Below are positions 28,368-37,050 of a stretch of DNA of 64,000 bases, one piece after another. Positions within the stretch are counted from its first letter, which is position 1, and the number at the start of each line of letters is the position of its first letter. The stretch is from Nocardioides lacusdianchii (GTDB lineage Bacteria > Actinomycetota > Actinomycetes > Propionibacteriales > Nocardioidaceae): assembly GCF_020102855.1 (NCBI RefSeq), contig NZ_JADHZD010000009.1, forward strand, positions 124,001-188,000. The letters run 5' to 3'. Below the pieces are notes generated by a model that saw nothing but the letters and a program-made list of their open reading frames with translations, had not been told where the DNA came from and did not search any database. The translations under genes were made by a program, and so were the position numbers.

Positions 28368-30628
28368 GCGCGCTCCGGGGCCGCGTCGGCCCCCGTCGCG
28401 GTGGGATGCCCCTCGGCGTCACGGGTGGTCTCGTCCGCCGGCTCGGCGGCGGCCTCGGCGGCCGCGAGCTCGGCCCGGCGCTGGCGGATCTGGCCCGGCA
28501 GGCGATAGCCGATCATGCCGAACAGGACGAGGGCGCCGAGGGCCATCACGATCCAGATGAGGGCACTGACCCGCGCGGCGCGGACCGGCAGCACGTCGCT
28601 GGAGCCGAGGGGCTCCCCGTCGATGCTGGTGACGACGAGCCGGACGCTGTGCACGCCCGCCCGGGCGGCCGTCGCCTCGTAGCGGATCACGCTCCGCGCC
28701 TGGGGACCCAGCTCTCGCTCGCCGTCGCCGGTGACGGTGAGCTCACCGTCCGTGGTCGCCCGGACCTGCACCGTCACCGGCTGGTCGAGCCCGTTGACCA
28801 CGGTGGTGGGGAAGGGCCCGGCGTCGCTGGACAGCGTGACGGCGGTCGGCGCCTCGACGGTGATCTTGGCGAGGTCGTCCTCCAGCGCCCGCTCGACGCG
28901 CCCGGCCGCGCGCAGCGCCAGGCGAGGTCGGGCGCGGTGCTGCTCCGACAGGGTCACCATCACCTCGTCGCGGACCTGCTGCTCGATCGTGGTCTGCAGG
29001 GTGAGCACGCGCTCGAGGAGGGTGGAGGCGTCCGTCGCACGCTCGGCCGCGGCGAACGCCAGCGCGCCCAGCTCGGCCTCACGGTCGGTCTCGGTGTAGG
29101 AGAGGCTGGAGGCCTTCACCCCGACCGCTCCGCGCTCGGCGACCTCGGCGACCGGCACGAGGTCGAGCCAGGGGCGGTCGAGCTCGGAGAAGAAGGACGC
29201 AGCGTCCTCGCCGCGCCAGACGGTCGGGAGGGTCACGACCAGCGGGGCGGTGTCGTCGGCCGTCAGCCGCAGCGCGGCCTCGCTCAGCAGTCGCTGGCGC
29301 AGCGCGAGGGGATCGGTGGCGGCGGTCGGCCCGGGGCCACCGGACTCCGCGCCGGTGCTGGTGACGACCACCTTGTGGCCGAGGAGCCGGACGACCGAGT
29401 TCGGGGTGGTGGGCGGCAGGAGGAAGGCGTTGTCACCCAGCAGGATCACGGTGTCGGTGGACGTCGCAGCGATCGCCTCGGGGCTCAACCGGTCGGCCGC
29501 CGGTGCCACGGCGGGCTGCGTGGGCAGCTCCAGCCCCGTCATCACCTCGGCGCTGCGCGCGACCGCCTGGGCGTACCTCGTCGCGTCGTTGCGCACCGCC
29601 GCCGAGACGTCGAGGTCCCCGAAGGGCAGGGTCAGCACCGGTTGCGGTTGGGTGTCCACCAGGGCCTTGAAGCGGACGAGCCACTCGGTGGCGGCAGTGG
29701 CGAGGAGCGCCTCGTCCTCGGTGAGCTCGGGATCCTCTCCCGTCGAGGGTGGCGTGAGGGTCTCCTCGGACTCGGGCGTGGACTCCGGGGACTCGCCCCC
29801 CTCGTCCTCCGTCGGCGTCTCCGTGGGCGTCGGCTCCTGCCCGGGCACGTTCTCGTCCGGTGCGATGCTGCGCGTGGGGTTGCCGAAGGAGAGCCGGCGC
29901 AGGGCGACGAGCACCGCGGGATCCACGAGCCAGCTGTACGGCGCGGCGCCGGCGGAGTCGGCCATGTCGAGGGCCGCGTCGAGGCTGCCGCCCTCCTCCA
30001 GCCGCCGCGCCCACCGCTCGGTGCCGCCGATCGTGCCGTCCGCGGCGTACCAGACCCGCCCGCGGACCGACAGGATCACCGACGCCTCCTGGGTGGCGTC
30101 GCCCGACGGGCGGCGCGGGATGAAGGTGCGGGCGCGGCCGTCAGCGACGGCGTCGCGCGGGACCGAGCTGTCGCCCAGGGCGTGGATGCCGATCCAGTAG
30201 ACGCCCTCCTCGTCGGGCACCTCGAGCAGCTCCACGGGCACGGTGTCGGTGAAGGAGGCGGTCTCCCCGGGCTCGAGCTCGTCGACCGTGGCGAACGTGC
30301 CCGGCACGGTCACCCGCTGGCCGACGTACTCGGCGGGGTCGATGGTGACCGACTCCGCGAGCGCGGTGGCGGTCGGGATCGGCGCCTGGGAGGAGAAGGC
30401 GTGCAGGTTGATCCGGGTGAAGGTCTCGTCGCTGACGTTGGTGACGGTGCCGGTGATCTCGACGTCGCCGTTGCGCGGCAGCTCGGGGCTGATCGTGTCG
30501 ATGTGCACCAGGAGCGGGTCGGGCTCCTCGGCCGGGGCGGCGTACGCCGGTGCCAGCGCGCCGCTCGCGGCCGCGCCGAGGGTCAGGAGCCCCGCCAGGG
30601 CAGCGCGGAAGGACGACGGGCGGGGCAC
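28364..30628 (-). CDS. DUF6049 secreted/membrane protein (Rv3909-like)
   Basis: 754 residues. A Sec signal peptide covers residues 1-30 (ALAGLLTLGAAASGALAPAY, then AAPA). A large extracytoplasmic region starts with an Ig-like fold (NGDVEITGTVTNVSDETF), contains a Pro/Glu/Thr-rich linker near residues 265-300, and ends in a membrane anchor near residue 700 (IWIVMALGALVLFGMIGY) with a short charged tail. Position, size and topology match Rv3909 upstream of mviN; its function is unknown, presumably in lipid II or wall assembly. GTG start, 6 nt after a TAACAT -10. Confidence 0.75.
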   Translation of the reverse strand: MPRPSSFRAALAGLLTLGAAASGALAPAYAAPAEEPDPLLVHIDTISPELPRNGDVEITGTVTNVSDETFTRINLHAFSSQAPIPTATALAESVTIDPAEYVGQRVTVPGTFATVDELEPGETASFTDTVPVELLEVPDEEGVYWIGIHALGDSSVPRDAVADGRARTFIPRRPSGDATQEASVILSVRGRVWYAADGTIGGTERWARRLEEGGSLDAALDMADSAGAAPYSWLVDPAVLVALRRLSFGNPTRSIAPDENVPGQEPTPTETPTEDEGGESPESTPESEETLTPPSTGEDPELTEDEALLATAATEWLVRFKALVDTQPQPVLTLPFGDLDVSAAVRNDATRYAQAVARSAEVMTGLELPTQPAVAPAADRLSPEAIAATSTDTVILLGDNAFLLPPTTPNSVVRLLGHKVVVTSTGAESGGPGPTAATDPLALRQRLLSEAALRLTADDTAPLVVTLPTVWRGEDAASFFSELDRPWLDLVPVAEVAERGAVGVKASSLSYTETDREAELGALAFAAAERATDASTLLERVLTLQTTIEQQVRDEVMVTLSEQHRARPRLALRAAGRVERALEDDLAKITVEAPTAVTLSSDAGPFPTTVVNGLDQPVTVQVRATTDGELTVTGDGERELGPQARSVIRYEATAARAGVHSVRLVVTSIDGEPLGSSDVLPVRAARVSALIWIVMALGALVLFGMIGYRLPGQIRQRRAELAAAEAAAEPADETTRDAEGHPTATGADAAPERA

Positions 30629-30634
30629 GCACCG

Positions 30635-30640
30635 ATGTTA
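30635..30640 (-). promoter_or_regulatory. -10 element for leaderless DUF6049-murJ transcript
   Basis: TAACAT on the minus strand, 6 nt before the GTG at 30628. It would drive the DUF6049-murJ-pseudokinase-sigM chain. Confidence 0.5.
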
Positions 30641-30667
30641 GATGTTCGGTGGTCCCGGACCGGCACG

Positions 30668-30673
30668 TAGAGT
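30668..30673 (+). promoter_or_regulatory. -10 element for leaderless pcnA transcript
   Basis: TAGAGT ends 8 nt before the GTG at 30682. A weak TTCGGT lies 17 bp upstream. No Shine-Dalgarno sequence is visible. Confidence 0.45.
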
Positions 30674-30681
30674 GGCCTGTC

Positions 30682-32127
30682 GTGTCCGACGCCGTCCTTG
30701 AGCCCCTCACCATCGTCGAGATCCAGCGCCGCGTCGGCGCGGAGCTGACGCGCATCGGATCGGTCATCGACGAGCTCGGCGCGCTGTTCGACGGGGCCGG
30801 CGAGGAGCTGGCGCTGGTCGGTGGCCCGGTGCGCGACGCGATGATCGGCCGCCTCCAGAACGACCTCGACTTCACCACCTCCGCCCGCCCCGAGGTGACC
30901 GAGCGGCTCGTGGCCGGGTGGGCCGACGCGGTCTGGGACATGGGGCGCGACTTCGGCACGATCGGGTGCCGCAAGGGCGAGTGGCAGGTGGAGATCACCA
31001 CCTACCGCTCGGAGACCTACGACCCGGCCTCCCGCAACCCCGACGTGTCGTTCGGCGACTCGCTCGCCGGCGACCTCGGCCGACGCGACTTCTCGGTCAA
31101 CTCGATGGCGGTGCGCGTGCCCAGCCGAGAGTTCGTCGACCCGCACGGCGGCATCGTCGACCTCGCCGAGCGGGTCCTGCGCACGCCCGGCACGCCGGAG
31201 CAGTCCTTCTCCGACGACCCGCTGCGGATGATGCGCGCCGCGCGCTTCGCCGCCCAGCTCGGCTTCTCCGTCGCCCCCGACGTGGTCGAGGCGATGACCG
31301 CGATGGCCGCGCGGATCGAGATCATCTCCGCCGAGCGGGTGCGCGACGAGCTGGTCAAGCTGGTCTGCGCCCCGCACCCGCGGCTCGGCCTCACGCTGCT
31401 CGTCGAGACCGGACTGGCAGAGCACGTGCTGCCCGAGCTGCCCGCGCTGGCGCTCGAGCGCGACGAGCACCACCGCCACAAGGACGTCTACGAGCACACC
31501 CTGACGGTCCTCGAGCAGTCGATCGACCTGGAGCACCGCCTGGGAGGTGGCCCCGACTTCGTCGCCCGCTTCGCCGCGCTCATGCACGACGTCGGCAAGC
31601 CACGCACCCGTCGCTTCGAGGCCGGCGGCATCGTCACCTTCCACCACCACGACGTGGTCGGTGCCAAGCTCACCCGCAAGCGGATGAAGGCGCTGCGGTT
31701 CTCCAACTCGGACATCGACGCGGTGTCCACGCTCGTCGAGCTGCACCTACGCTTCCACGGCTACGGCTCGGGGGAGTGGACCGACAGCGCCGTACGCCGC
31801 TACGTCCGCGACGCCGGCGACCAGCTCGAGCGGCTGCACATCCTCACCCGCGCCGACTGCACCACCCGCAACCAGCGCAAGGCCGACCGGCTGCGCCGCA
31901 CCTACGACTCGCTGGAGGAGCGCATCGCGCGGCTCGGCGAGGAGGAGGAGCTGGCCTCGATCCGCCCGGACCTCGACGGCAACCAGATCATGACGATCCT
32001 GGGCATCGGCCCCGGCCGCGAGGTCGGCCAGGCCTACGCCTTCCTGCTGGAGCTCCGCATGGAGGAGGGGCCGAAGTCGCCCGAGGAGGCCGAGGCCGCG
32101 CTCCGCGCGTGGTGGGCCGGGCGCTGA
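30682..32127 (+). CDS. pcnA: CCA tRNA nucleotidyltransferase / poly(A) polymerase family, with HD domain
   Basis: Adds or repairs the 3' CCA of tRNAs. 481 residues from the GTG at 30682. The nucleotidyltransferase head is LVGGPVRDAMIGRLQNDLDF (GG-x9-DxD type), followed by the neck region RDFSVNSMAVR and DDPLRMMRAARFAAQLGF. An HD phosphohydrolase domain follows (RHKDVYEHTL and LMHDVGKPRT). Divergent from the DUF6049 gene over a 53-bp gap that holds both promoters. The mutT4 gene found here in M. tuberculosis is absent. Confidence 0.93.
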   Translation: MSDAVLEPLTIVEIQRRVGAELTRIGSVIDELGALFDGAGEELALVGGPVRDAMIGRLQNDLDFTTSARPEVTERLVAGWADAVWDMGRDFGTIGCRKGEWQVEITTYRSETYDPASRNPDVSFGDSLAGDLGRRDFSVNSMAVRVPSREFVDPHGGIVDLAERVLRTPGTPEQSFSDDPLRMMRAARFAAQLGFSVAPDVVEAMTAMAARIEIISAERVRDELVKLVCAPHPRLGLTLLVETGLAEHVLPELPALALERDEHHRHKDVYEHTLTVLEQSIDLEHRLGGGPDFVARFAALMHDVGKPRTRRFEAGGIVTFHHHDVVGAKLTRKRMKALRFSNSDIDAVSTLVELHLRFHGYGSGEWTDSAVRRYVRDAGDQLERLHILTRADCTTRNQRKADRLRRTYDSLEERIARLGEEEELASIRPDLDGNQIMTILGIGPGREVGQAYAFLLELRMEEGPKSPEEAEAALRAWWAGR

Positions 32128-32134
32128 CCCCGGA

Positions 32135-32764
32135 TCAGGACGGGCGCGCGGCGAGGTGGGCGTCGAGCCAGTCCGGGAACGCCAGCAGGTCGTCGAGGAC
32201 GACGTCGGTGCCGGCTGCCACGAGCTCCTCGCGGGTGCAGCCGCCGGTCAGCACCGACACGCTGAGCACGTCGGCGGCCCGGGCCCCCTCGACGTCGTGG
32301 ACGTGGTCGCCGACGTAGGCGAGCGCGCCCTCGCGCCGCAGCACGTCGGCCTTCCCCACGCCCCACACCCATCCCTCGAGGTGGTCGGAGGAGAGACCGA
32401 GGTGGTCGAGGTGGAGCTGTGCGTTGGGGGTGTACTTGCCGGTGACCACGAGCACCCGCCCGCCGCGGGCGCGCACCGCCTCGAACGCCTCGTGCGCGCC
32501 GGGGAGCGCCGGGACGGTGGTGATCGCGTGGTCGGGGTAGAGCGCCCGGAACCGGTCGCCGGCCGGGGCGACCTGCTCGGGCAGGAGGTAGGGCGCGAGC
32601 AGGTGGTCGAGCGGCGGACCCAGCCGGGCGGTCATCTCCTCCAGGGGGAACTCCACGCCCAGCTCGTCGCCCAGCACCTCCAGCACCTGCCGGAACCCGG
32701 CCGCGGTGTCGATCAGGGTGAGGTCGAGATCGAATCCGACGACGAGGGGGGTGCGAGCTCTCAC
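32135..32764 (-). CDS. HAD-family hydrolase
   Basis: 209-residue haloacid dehalogenase-type phosphatase. Motif I is GFDLDLTLIDT (nucleophile Asp and acid Asp), motif II is VLVVTGKYTPN, the motif III lysine is in GVGKADVL, and motif IV is ALAYVGDHVHDVEGA. The helical cap between motifs I and II places it with phosphoglycolate phosphatase-like enzymes, but the substrate cannot be assigned. GTG start. Faces pcnA tail to tail with 7 bp between stops. Confidence 0.85.
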   Translation of the reverse strand: MRARTPLVVGFDLDLTLIDTAAGFRQVLEVLGDELGVEFPLEEMTARLGPPLDHLLAPYLLPEQVAPAGDRFRALYPDHAITTVPALPGAHEAFEAVRARGGRVLVVTGKYTPNAQLHLDHLGLSSDHLEGWVWGVGKADVLRREGALAYVGDHVHDVEGARAADVLSVSVLTGGCTREELVAAGTDVVLDDLLAFPDWLDAHLAARPS

Positions 32765-32803
32765 GCGGGCGAGCGTACGGGCGCGCGGACCCCGGGACGC
32801 AGG

Positions 32804-32838
32804 CAGGCCCCGCCCCCCGCGAAGGGGGACGGGGCCTG
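32804..32838 (-). terminator. Hairpin terminator downstream of ino1
   Basis: Arms 32804-32818 (starting CAGGCCCCG) and 32824-32838 (ending CGGGGCCTG) pair at 14 of 15 positions around a 5-nt loop. It is 32 bp after the ino1 stop and upstream of the HAD gene. It lacks a U-tract, as is common in actinobacteria. Confidence 0.75.
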
Positions 32839-32869
32839 CGTCAGTGCCTGCGTCGGGTGACGCGGTGGC

Positions 32870-33952
32870 TCACTCGCCGGCGATGAACTTCTCGAGCTCG
32901 GCGCGGCCGACCTCGTCGGCCATCTGCACCGGCGGGGACTTCATCAGGTAGGCCGAGGCCGGCAGGATCGGGCCGCCGATGCCGCGGTCCTTGGCGATCT
33001 TGGCGGCGCGGACGGCGTCGATGATGATGCCGGCCGAGTTCGGGGAGTCCCAGACCTCGAGCTTGTACTCGAGGTTGAGGGGGACGTCACCGAAGGCGCG
33101 ACCCTCGAGGCGGACGTAGGCCCACTTGCGGTCGTCGAGCCACGCGACGTAGTCGGAGGGACCGATGTGGACGTTGCGGCTGTCGATCTTGTCGGCGAGC
33201 TCGCCGGTCAGGTTCGACGTCACGGCCTGGGTCTTGGAGACCTTCTTGGACTCCAGGCGCTCACGCTCGAGCATGTTCTTGAAGTCCATGTTGCCGCCGA
33301 CGTTGAGCTGGTAGGTGCGGTCCAGCGCGACGCCGCGGTCCTCGAACAGCTTCGCCATCACGCGGTGGGTGATGGTGGCACCGACCTGGCTCTTGATGTC
33401 GTCGCCGACGATCGGGACGCCGGCGTCCTCGAACTTCTTGGCCCAGACCGGGTCGGAGGCGATGAAGACGGGCAGCGCGTTGACGAAGCCGACGCCGGCG
33501 TCGATGGCGCACTGGGCGTAGAACTTGTCGGCCTCCTCCGAGCCCACCGGGAGGTAGGACACGAGGACGTCGACCTCGGCGTCCTTGAGCGCCTGGACGA
33601 CGTCGACCGGCTCGGCCGCGGACTCCTCGATGGTGGCGCGGTAGTACTTGCCGAGACCGTCGAGGGTCGGGCCGCGCTTGACCTCGACGCCCAGCGTCGG
33701 GACGTCGGCGATCTTGATCGTGTTGTTCTCCGAGGCGTTGATGGCCTCGGACAGGTCCTTGCCGACCTTCTTGTCGTCGACGTCGAAGGCGACGACGAAC
33801 TCGACGTCCTTGACGTGGTAGTCGCCGAAGACGACGTGCATGAGCCCCGGAACGGTCCCGGTCGGGTCCGCGTCCTTGTAGTACTCAACGCCCTGGATGA
33901 GGGAGGTCGCGCAGTTGCCGACTCCCACGATCCCTACTCGTACCGAACCCAT
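32870..33952 (-). CDS. ino1: Inositol-1-phosphate synthase
   Basis: NAD-dependent conversion of glucose 6-phosphate to myo-inositol 1-phosphate, the first step toward phosphatidylinositol, and mycothiol where made. 360 residues, the compact actinobacterial type. Landmarks are the Rossmann motif [20 protein letters not shown] at the N-terminus, [46 protein letters not shown] and [22 protein letters not shown] lies six bases before the ATG. It follows padR by 39 bp, as Rv0046c follows Rv0047c. Confidence 0.96.
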   Translation of the reverse strand: MGSVRVGIVGVGNCATSLIQGVEYYKDADPTGTVPGLMHVVFGDYHVKDVEFVVAFDVDDKKVGKDLSEAINASENNTIKIADVPTLGVEVKRGPTLDGLGKYYRATIEESAAEPVDVVQALKDAEVDVLVSYLPVGSEEADKFYAQCAIDAGVGFVNALPVFIASDPVWAKKFEDAGVPIVGDDIKSQVGATITHRVMAKLFEDRGVALDRTYQLNVGGNMDFKNMLERERLESKKVSKTQAVTSNLTGELADKIDSRNVHIGPSDYVAWLDDRKWAYVRLEGRAFGDVPLNLEYKLEVWDSPNSAGIIIDAVRAAKIAKDRGIGGPILPASAYLMKSPPVQMADEVGRAELEKFIAGE

Positions 33953-33991
33953 GGGGCTCTCCTTCTCTCTGCGTGTCTCGCTGACTGGTGG

Positions 33992-34615
33992 TCAGTCGTT
34001 GGTGGTCGGGACGCCGCCGGCGGCCCGCGGGGTGGTGAACGGTGCAGGTGACGGGGCGGTCGGCGGGGTCGGTGCCCCGTCGCCGCGCTCGGCACGGATC
34101 AGGTCCGAGAGCCACCGGACCTCGCGCTCGACCGACTCCACGCCGTGGCGCTGGAGCTCGGCGGCGTAGCGGTCGACCTCGGCCTGGGTGCGCTCGAGCT
34201 CGCCCTGCACGCGGGCGAGCCGCTCCTGCAGCCGCGAGCGCCGACCCTCCAGGACGCGGAGGCGGATCTCCATGTCGGTGGAGGAGAAGAACGCGAACCG
34301 GATGTCGAAGTTGTCGTCCTCCCACGCGGTGGGACCGACCTCCGACATGAGCCGCTGGAAGTGCTCGTTGCCGGCCTCGGTGACCTCGTAGGTGATGCGT
34401 GGACGACGACTCGTCGACGTGGTGGTGGCGGCGACCTCGGTGATGAGGTTGGCGCGCAACATCTTCTTGAGCGCCGGGTAGAGCGAGCCGTAGGACAGCA
34501 CCCGACCCCATCCGAGCATCAGGTTGAGCCGCTTGCGCAGCTCGTAGCCGTGCATGGGTCCCTCGTGCAGCAGTCCGAGGACTGCGAGCTCGATGGTGTC
34601 GCCACGACGTGCCAT
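33992..34615 (-). CDS. PadR-family transcriptional regulator
   Basis: 207 residues. The N-terminal winged helix is typical of PadR: ELAVLGLLHEGPMHGYELRK, GWGRVLSYGSLYPALKKML and RITYEVTEAGNEHF. A C-terminal coiled-coil region (about residues 115-175, LRVLEGRRSRLQERLARVQG) fits the PadR-s2/Vir dimerisation domain, followed by a Pro/Thr-rich tail. Probably cotranscribed with ino1 and divergent from the PBP gene. The near-palindrome at 34622-34634 could be its operator. Confidence 0.88.
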   Translation of the reverse strand: MARRGDTIELAVLGLLHEGPMHGYELRKRLNLMLGWGRVLSYGSLYPALKKMLRANLITEVAATTTSTSRRPRITYEVTEAGNEHFQRLMSEVGPTAWEDDNFDIRFAFFSSTDMEIRLRVLEGRRSRLQERLARVQGELERTQAEVDRYAAELQRHGVESVEREVRWLSDLIRAERGDGAPTPPTAPSPAPFTTPRAAGGVPTTND

Positions 34616-34621
34616 GAGACC

Positions 34622-34634
34622 TATCGTACCGATA
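34622..34634. promoter_or_regulatory. Candidate PadR operator
   Basis: TATCGTACCGATA: inverted repeat TATCG-N3-CGATA, 7 bp before the padR start codon in the padR-PBP divergent gap. It is one of the few AT-rich spots nearby. Binding is inferred, not shown. Confidence 0.45.
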
Positions 34635-34675
34635 TATCCGCCGGTGACGAATCAAGGATGGCCCATCGGTCCCCG

Positions 34676-34681
34676 TACCCT
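34676..34681 (+). promoter_or_regulatory. -10 element for a leaderless PBP transcript
   Basis: TACCCT ends 6 nt before the GTG at 34688; no Shine-Dalgarno sequence is visible. Confidence 0.4.
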
Positions 34682-34687
34682 TGACCG

Positions 34688-37042
34688 GTGACTCAGAAGA
34701 AGCGGAGAGCCACCGGACCGGCACAGACCCGACGGCCCCAGGCGCGGCGTACGCCGAAGCAGCGCGCGGCCAAGGTCGTCAAGGTCCTCGCGGTCCTCGG
34801 TGTGGTCGGGGCGCTCGTCCTGGGCGGTGTCGTCGTGGTGCTCTACCAGGCGATCAGCATCCCCACGCCCAACTCGGCGTTCCAGGCGCAGACGACCTTC
34901 GTCTACTACGCCGACGGCAAGCGGCAGCTCGGCACCTACTACGAGGACCAGAACCGCGAGTCCATCCCGCTCGGCGAGATGCCGCAGACGATGCAGGACG
35001 CCGTGGTCGCCGCGGAGAACCGCACCTTCTGGACCGACAAGGGCATCGACCCCAAGGGCATCCTCCGCGCCTTCTTCTCCAATGCCAGCGGCAACGACCG
35101 CCAGGGTGCCTCGACGATCACCCAGCAGTACGTGAAGATCCTCTACCTGACCAGCGAGCAGAGCTACAAGCGCAAGATCCGTGAAGCGGTCGTCTCGCTC
35201 AAGATCCAGCAGCAGCTCAGCAAGTCCGAGGTCCTCGAGGGCTACCTCAACACCATCTACTTCGGCCGCGGTGCCTATGGCATCCAGGCGGCCTCGAAGG
35301 CCTTCTTCGACCACCCGGCCAGCGAGCTCACCCTCCGCGAGGCCGCGGTCCTGGCCACGGTGCTGAACAACCCGACGAGGTACGACCCGGCCAACGGCAA
35401 GGAGGCCAAGAACGACCTCAAGGTCCGCTACGAGTACGTCCTCGACAGCATGGCCGAGATGGGCTCCATCACCACCGAGGAGCGCGACAAGGCGCTCAAG
35501 CGGCTGCCGAAGTTCCCCAAGGTCGCGGCGCAGAGCCAGTTCGGTGGCCAGAAGGGCCACATGCTCTCGCTGGTGAAGAAGGAGATCCTCGCCCGCGGCA
35601 TCGCCTCGGAGGAGGAGATCGACGGCGGTGGCCTCCGCATCACCACCACCTTCGACCCGCAGGTGATGGCCGACGTCGAGGAGGCCGTCAACGAGCAGCG
35701 TCCCGACGCCGGGATGCCCGGTCCGGCCGGCAACAAGGACCTCCACGTCGCCGCGGCGACCGTCGACACCAGCACCGGTGAGCTGCTCGGCTTCTACGGC
35801 GGCCAGGACTACCTCGAGTCCCAGATCAACTGGGCCGAGGCCGGCGGCATGTCCGGGTCCACGATGAAGGCCGCGACCAACGTCGCCGCGATCCGCGACG
35901 GCTTCTCGCTCAACGACACCTTCGAGGGCAACAGCCCCATCGACATCGCCGGCACGGAGTTCGGCAACCAGGGCGACACCGACTACGGCTCGGCCGTGTC
36001 GATGCTCGACGCCACCGAGAACTCCGTCAACACCGCCTACGTCGACATGGTCGACTCGATGGACGACGGCCCGCAGAAGGTCATCCAGGCCGCCGAGGAC
36101 CTCGGCATCCCGGGCAACGAGACCCAGAAGTGGGGCATCCCGCGCAAGTCGATCGACTTCCAGGAGAACGTCGGCGTCACCCTCGGCACCGCGCAGGTCA
36201 GCCCGATCAACATGGCCAACGCCTACGCCACCCTCGCCAACGAGGGCGTGCGCAACGAGGTCCACGTCGTGAAGAAGGTCGTCGACAAGAACGGCGAGGT
36301 CCTCTACGAGGCGCCGAAGCGCAGCAAGGAGACCGTGGACCCCGACATCGCGGCCGACGTGACCTACTCCCTCCAGCAGGTGGTGCAGTCAGGCTCGGGC
36401 ACCGAGGCCCTCGCCCTCGGGCGCCCCGCCGCGGGCAAGACCGGCACCGCGACCAACGGCGACGACGACGTCTCGTCGTCGTGGTTCGTCGGCATGACGC
36501 CCCAGATGTCCACCGCGGTGATGTACGTCCGGGGCAAGGGTCGTGAGGGTCTCGACCTGCCCCGACCCGACGGCGCCGACCTGTGGCTCCCCACGAGCTC
36601 CGACGGGCGCTCCGGCTACTTCGGCGGCAACTACCCCGCCAAGACCTGGACCGCGATCATGCAGCGCGTGATGGAGGGCATGGAGGTCGAGGACTTCCCG
36701 GAGCCGGTCTACGTCGACGGTGACGCACCGGACGGGTCCGACACCTACACCCCGCCGCCGCCGCCCCCGTCGACGTCGCAGCCCACGCGGACCCCGACCC
36801 CGACCCAGACGCCCACGGTGGAGATCCCGACGGAGGAGCCGACCGAGACGCCGACGGAGACCCCGCTGCCGACGGAGACGCCCGTCCCCACCGAGACGCC
36901 GGTGCCCACGCCGGTGCCGACGCCGACGCCGACGCCGGTGCCGACGCCGGTGCCCACGACCCCGGTGCCCCCGCCGACGGAGACCCCGACGCCGGTCGGC
37001 CGCGTCCAGCAGCGGCCGGCCCTCATCGACACCAGGCCCTGA
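34688..37042 (+). CDS. Class A penicillin-binding protein (glycosyltransferase-transpeptidase)
   Basis: Bifunctional peptidoglycan synthase, 784 residues. A basic cytosolic N-terminus and a membrane anchor at about residues 31-53 precede the GT51 domain, with catalytic Glu110 in VVAAENRTFW and then GASTITQQYVK. The transpeptidase domain has Ser391-x-x-Lys394 (SGSTMKA), Ser446-Val-Asn448, and Lys584-Thr-Gly586 (GKTGTA). A Thr/Pro repeat tail runs from about residue 695 to the end and probably spans the wall. GTG start. Position matches ponA1 (Rv0050). Confidence 0.94.
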   Translation: MTQKKRRATGPAQTRRPQARRTPKQRAAKVVKVLAVLGVVGALVLGGVVVVLYQAISIPTPNSAFQAQTTFVYYADGKRQLGTYYEDQNRESIPLGEMPQTMQDAVVAAENRTFWTDKGIDPKGILRAFFSNASGNDRQGASTITQQYVKILYLTSEQSYKRKIREAVVSLKIQQQLSKSEVLEGYLNTIYFGRGAYGIQAASKAFFDHPASELTLREAAVLATVLNNPTRYDPANGKEAKNDLKVRYEYVLDSMAEMGSITTEERDKALKRLPKFPKVAAQSQFGGQKGHMLSLVKKEILARGIASEEEIDGGGLRITTTFDPQVMADVEEAVNEQRPDAGMPGPAGNKDLHVAAATVDTSTGELLGFYGGQDYLESQINWAEAGGMSGSTMKAATNVAAIRDGFSLNDTFEGNSPIDIAGTEFGNQGDTDYGSAVSMLDATENSVNTAYVDMVDSMDDGPQKVIQAAEDLGIPGNETQKWGIPRKSIDFQENVGVTLGTAQVSPINMANAYATLANEGVRNEVHVVKKVVDKNGEVLYEAPKRSKETVDPDIAADVTYSLQQVVQSGSGTEALALGRPAAGKTGTATNGDDDVSSSWFVGMTPQMSTAVMYVRGKGREGLDLPRPDGADLWLPTSSDGRSGYFGGNYPAKTWTAIMQRVMEGMEVEDFPEPVYVDGDAPDGSDTYTPPPPPPSTSQPTRTPTPTQTPTVEIPTEEPTETPTETPLPTETPVPTETPVPTPVPTPTPTPVPTPVPTTPVPPPTETPTPVGRVQQRPALIDTRP

Positions 37043-37050
37043 GGTCGGCG

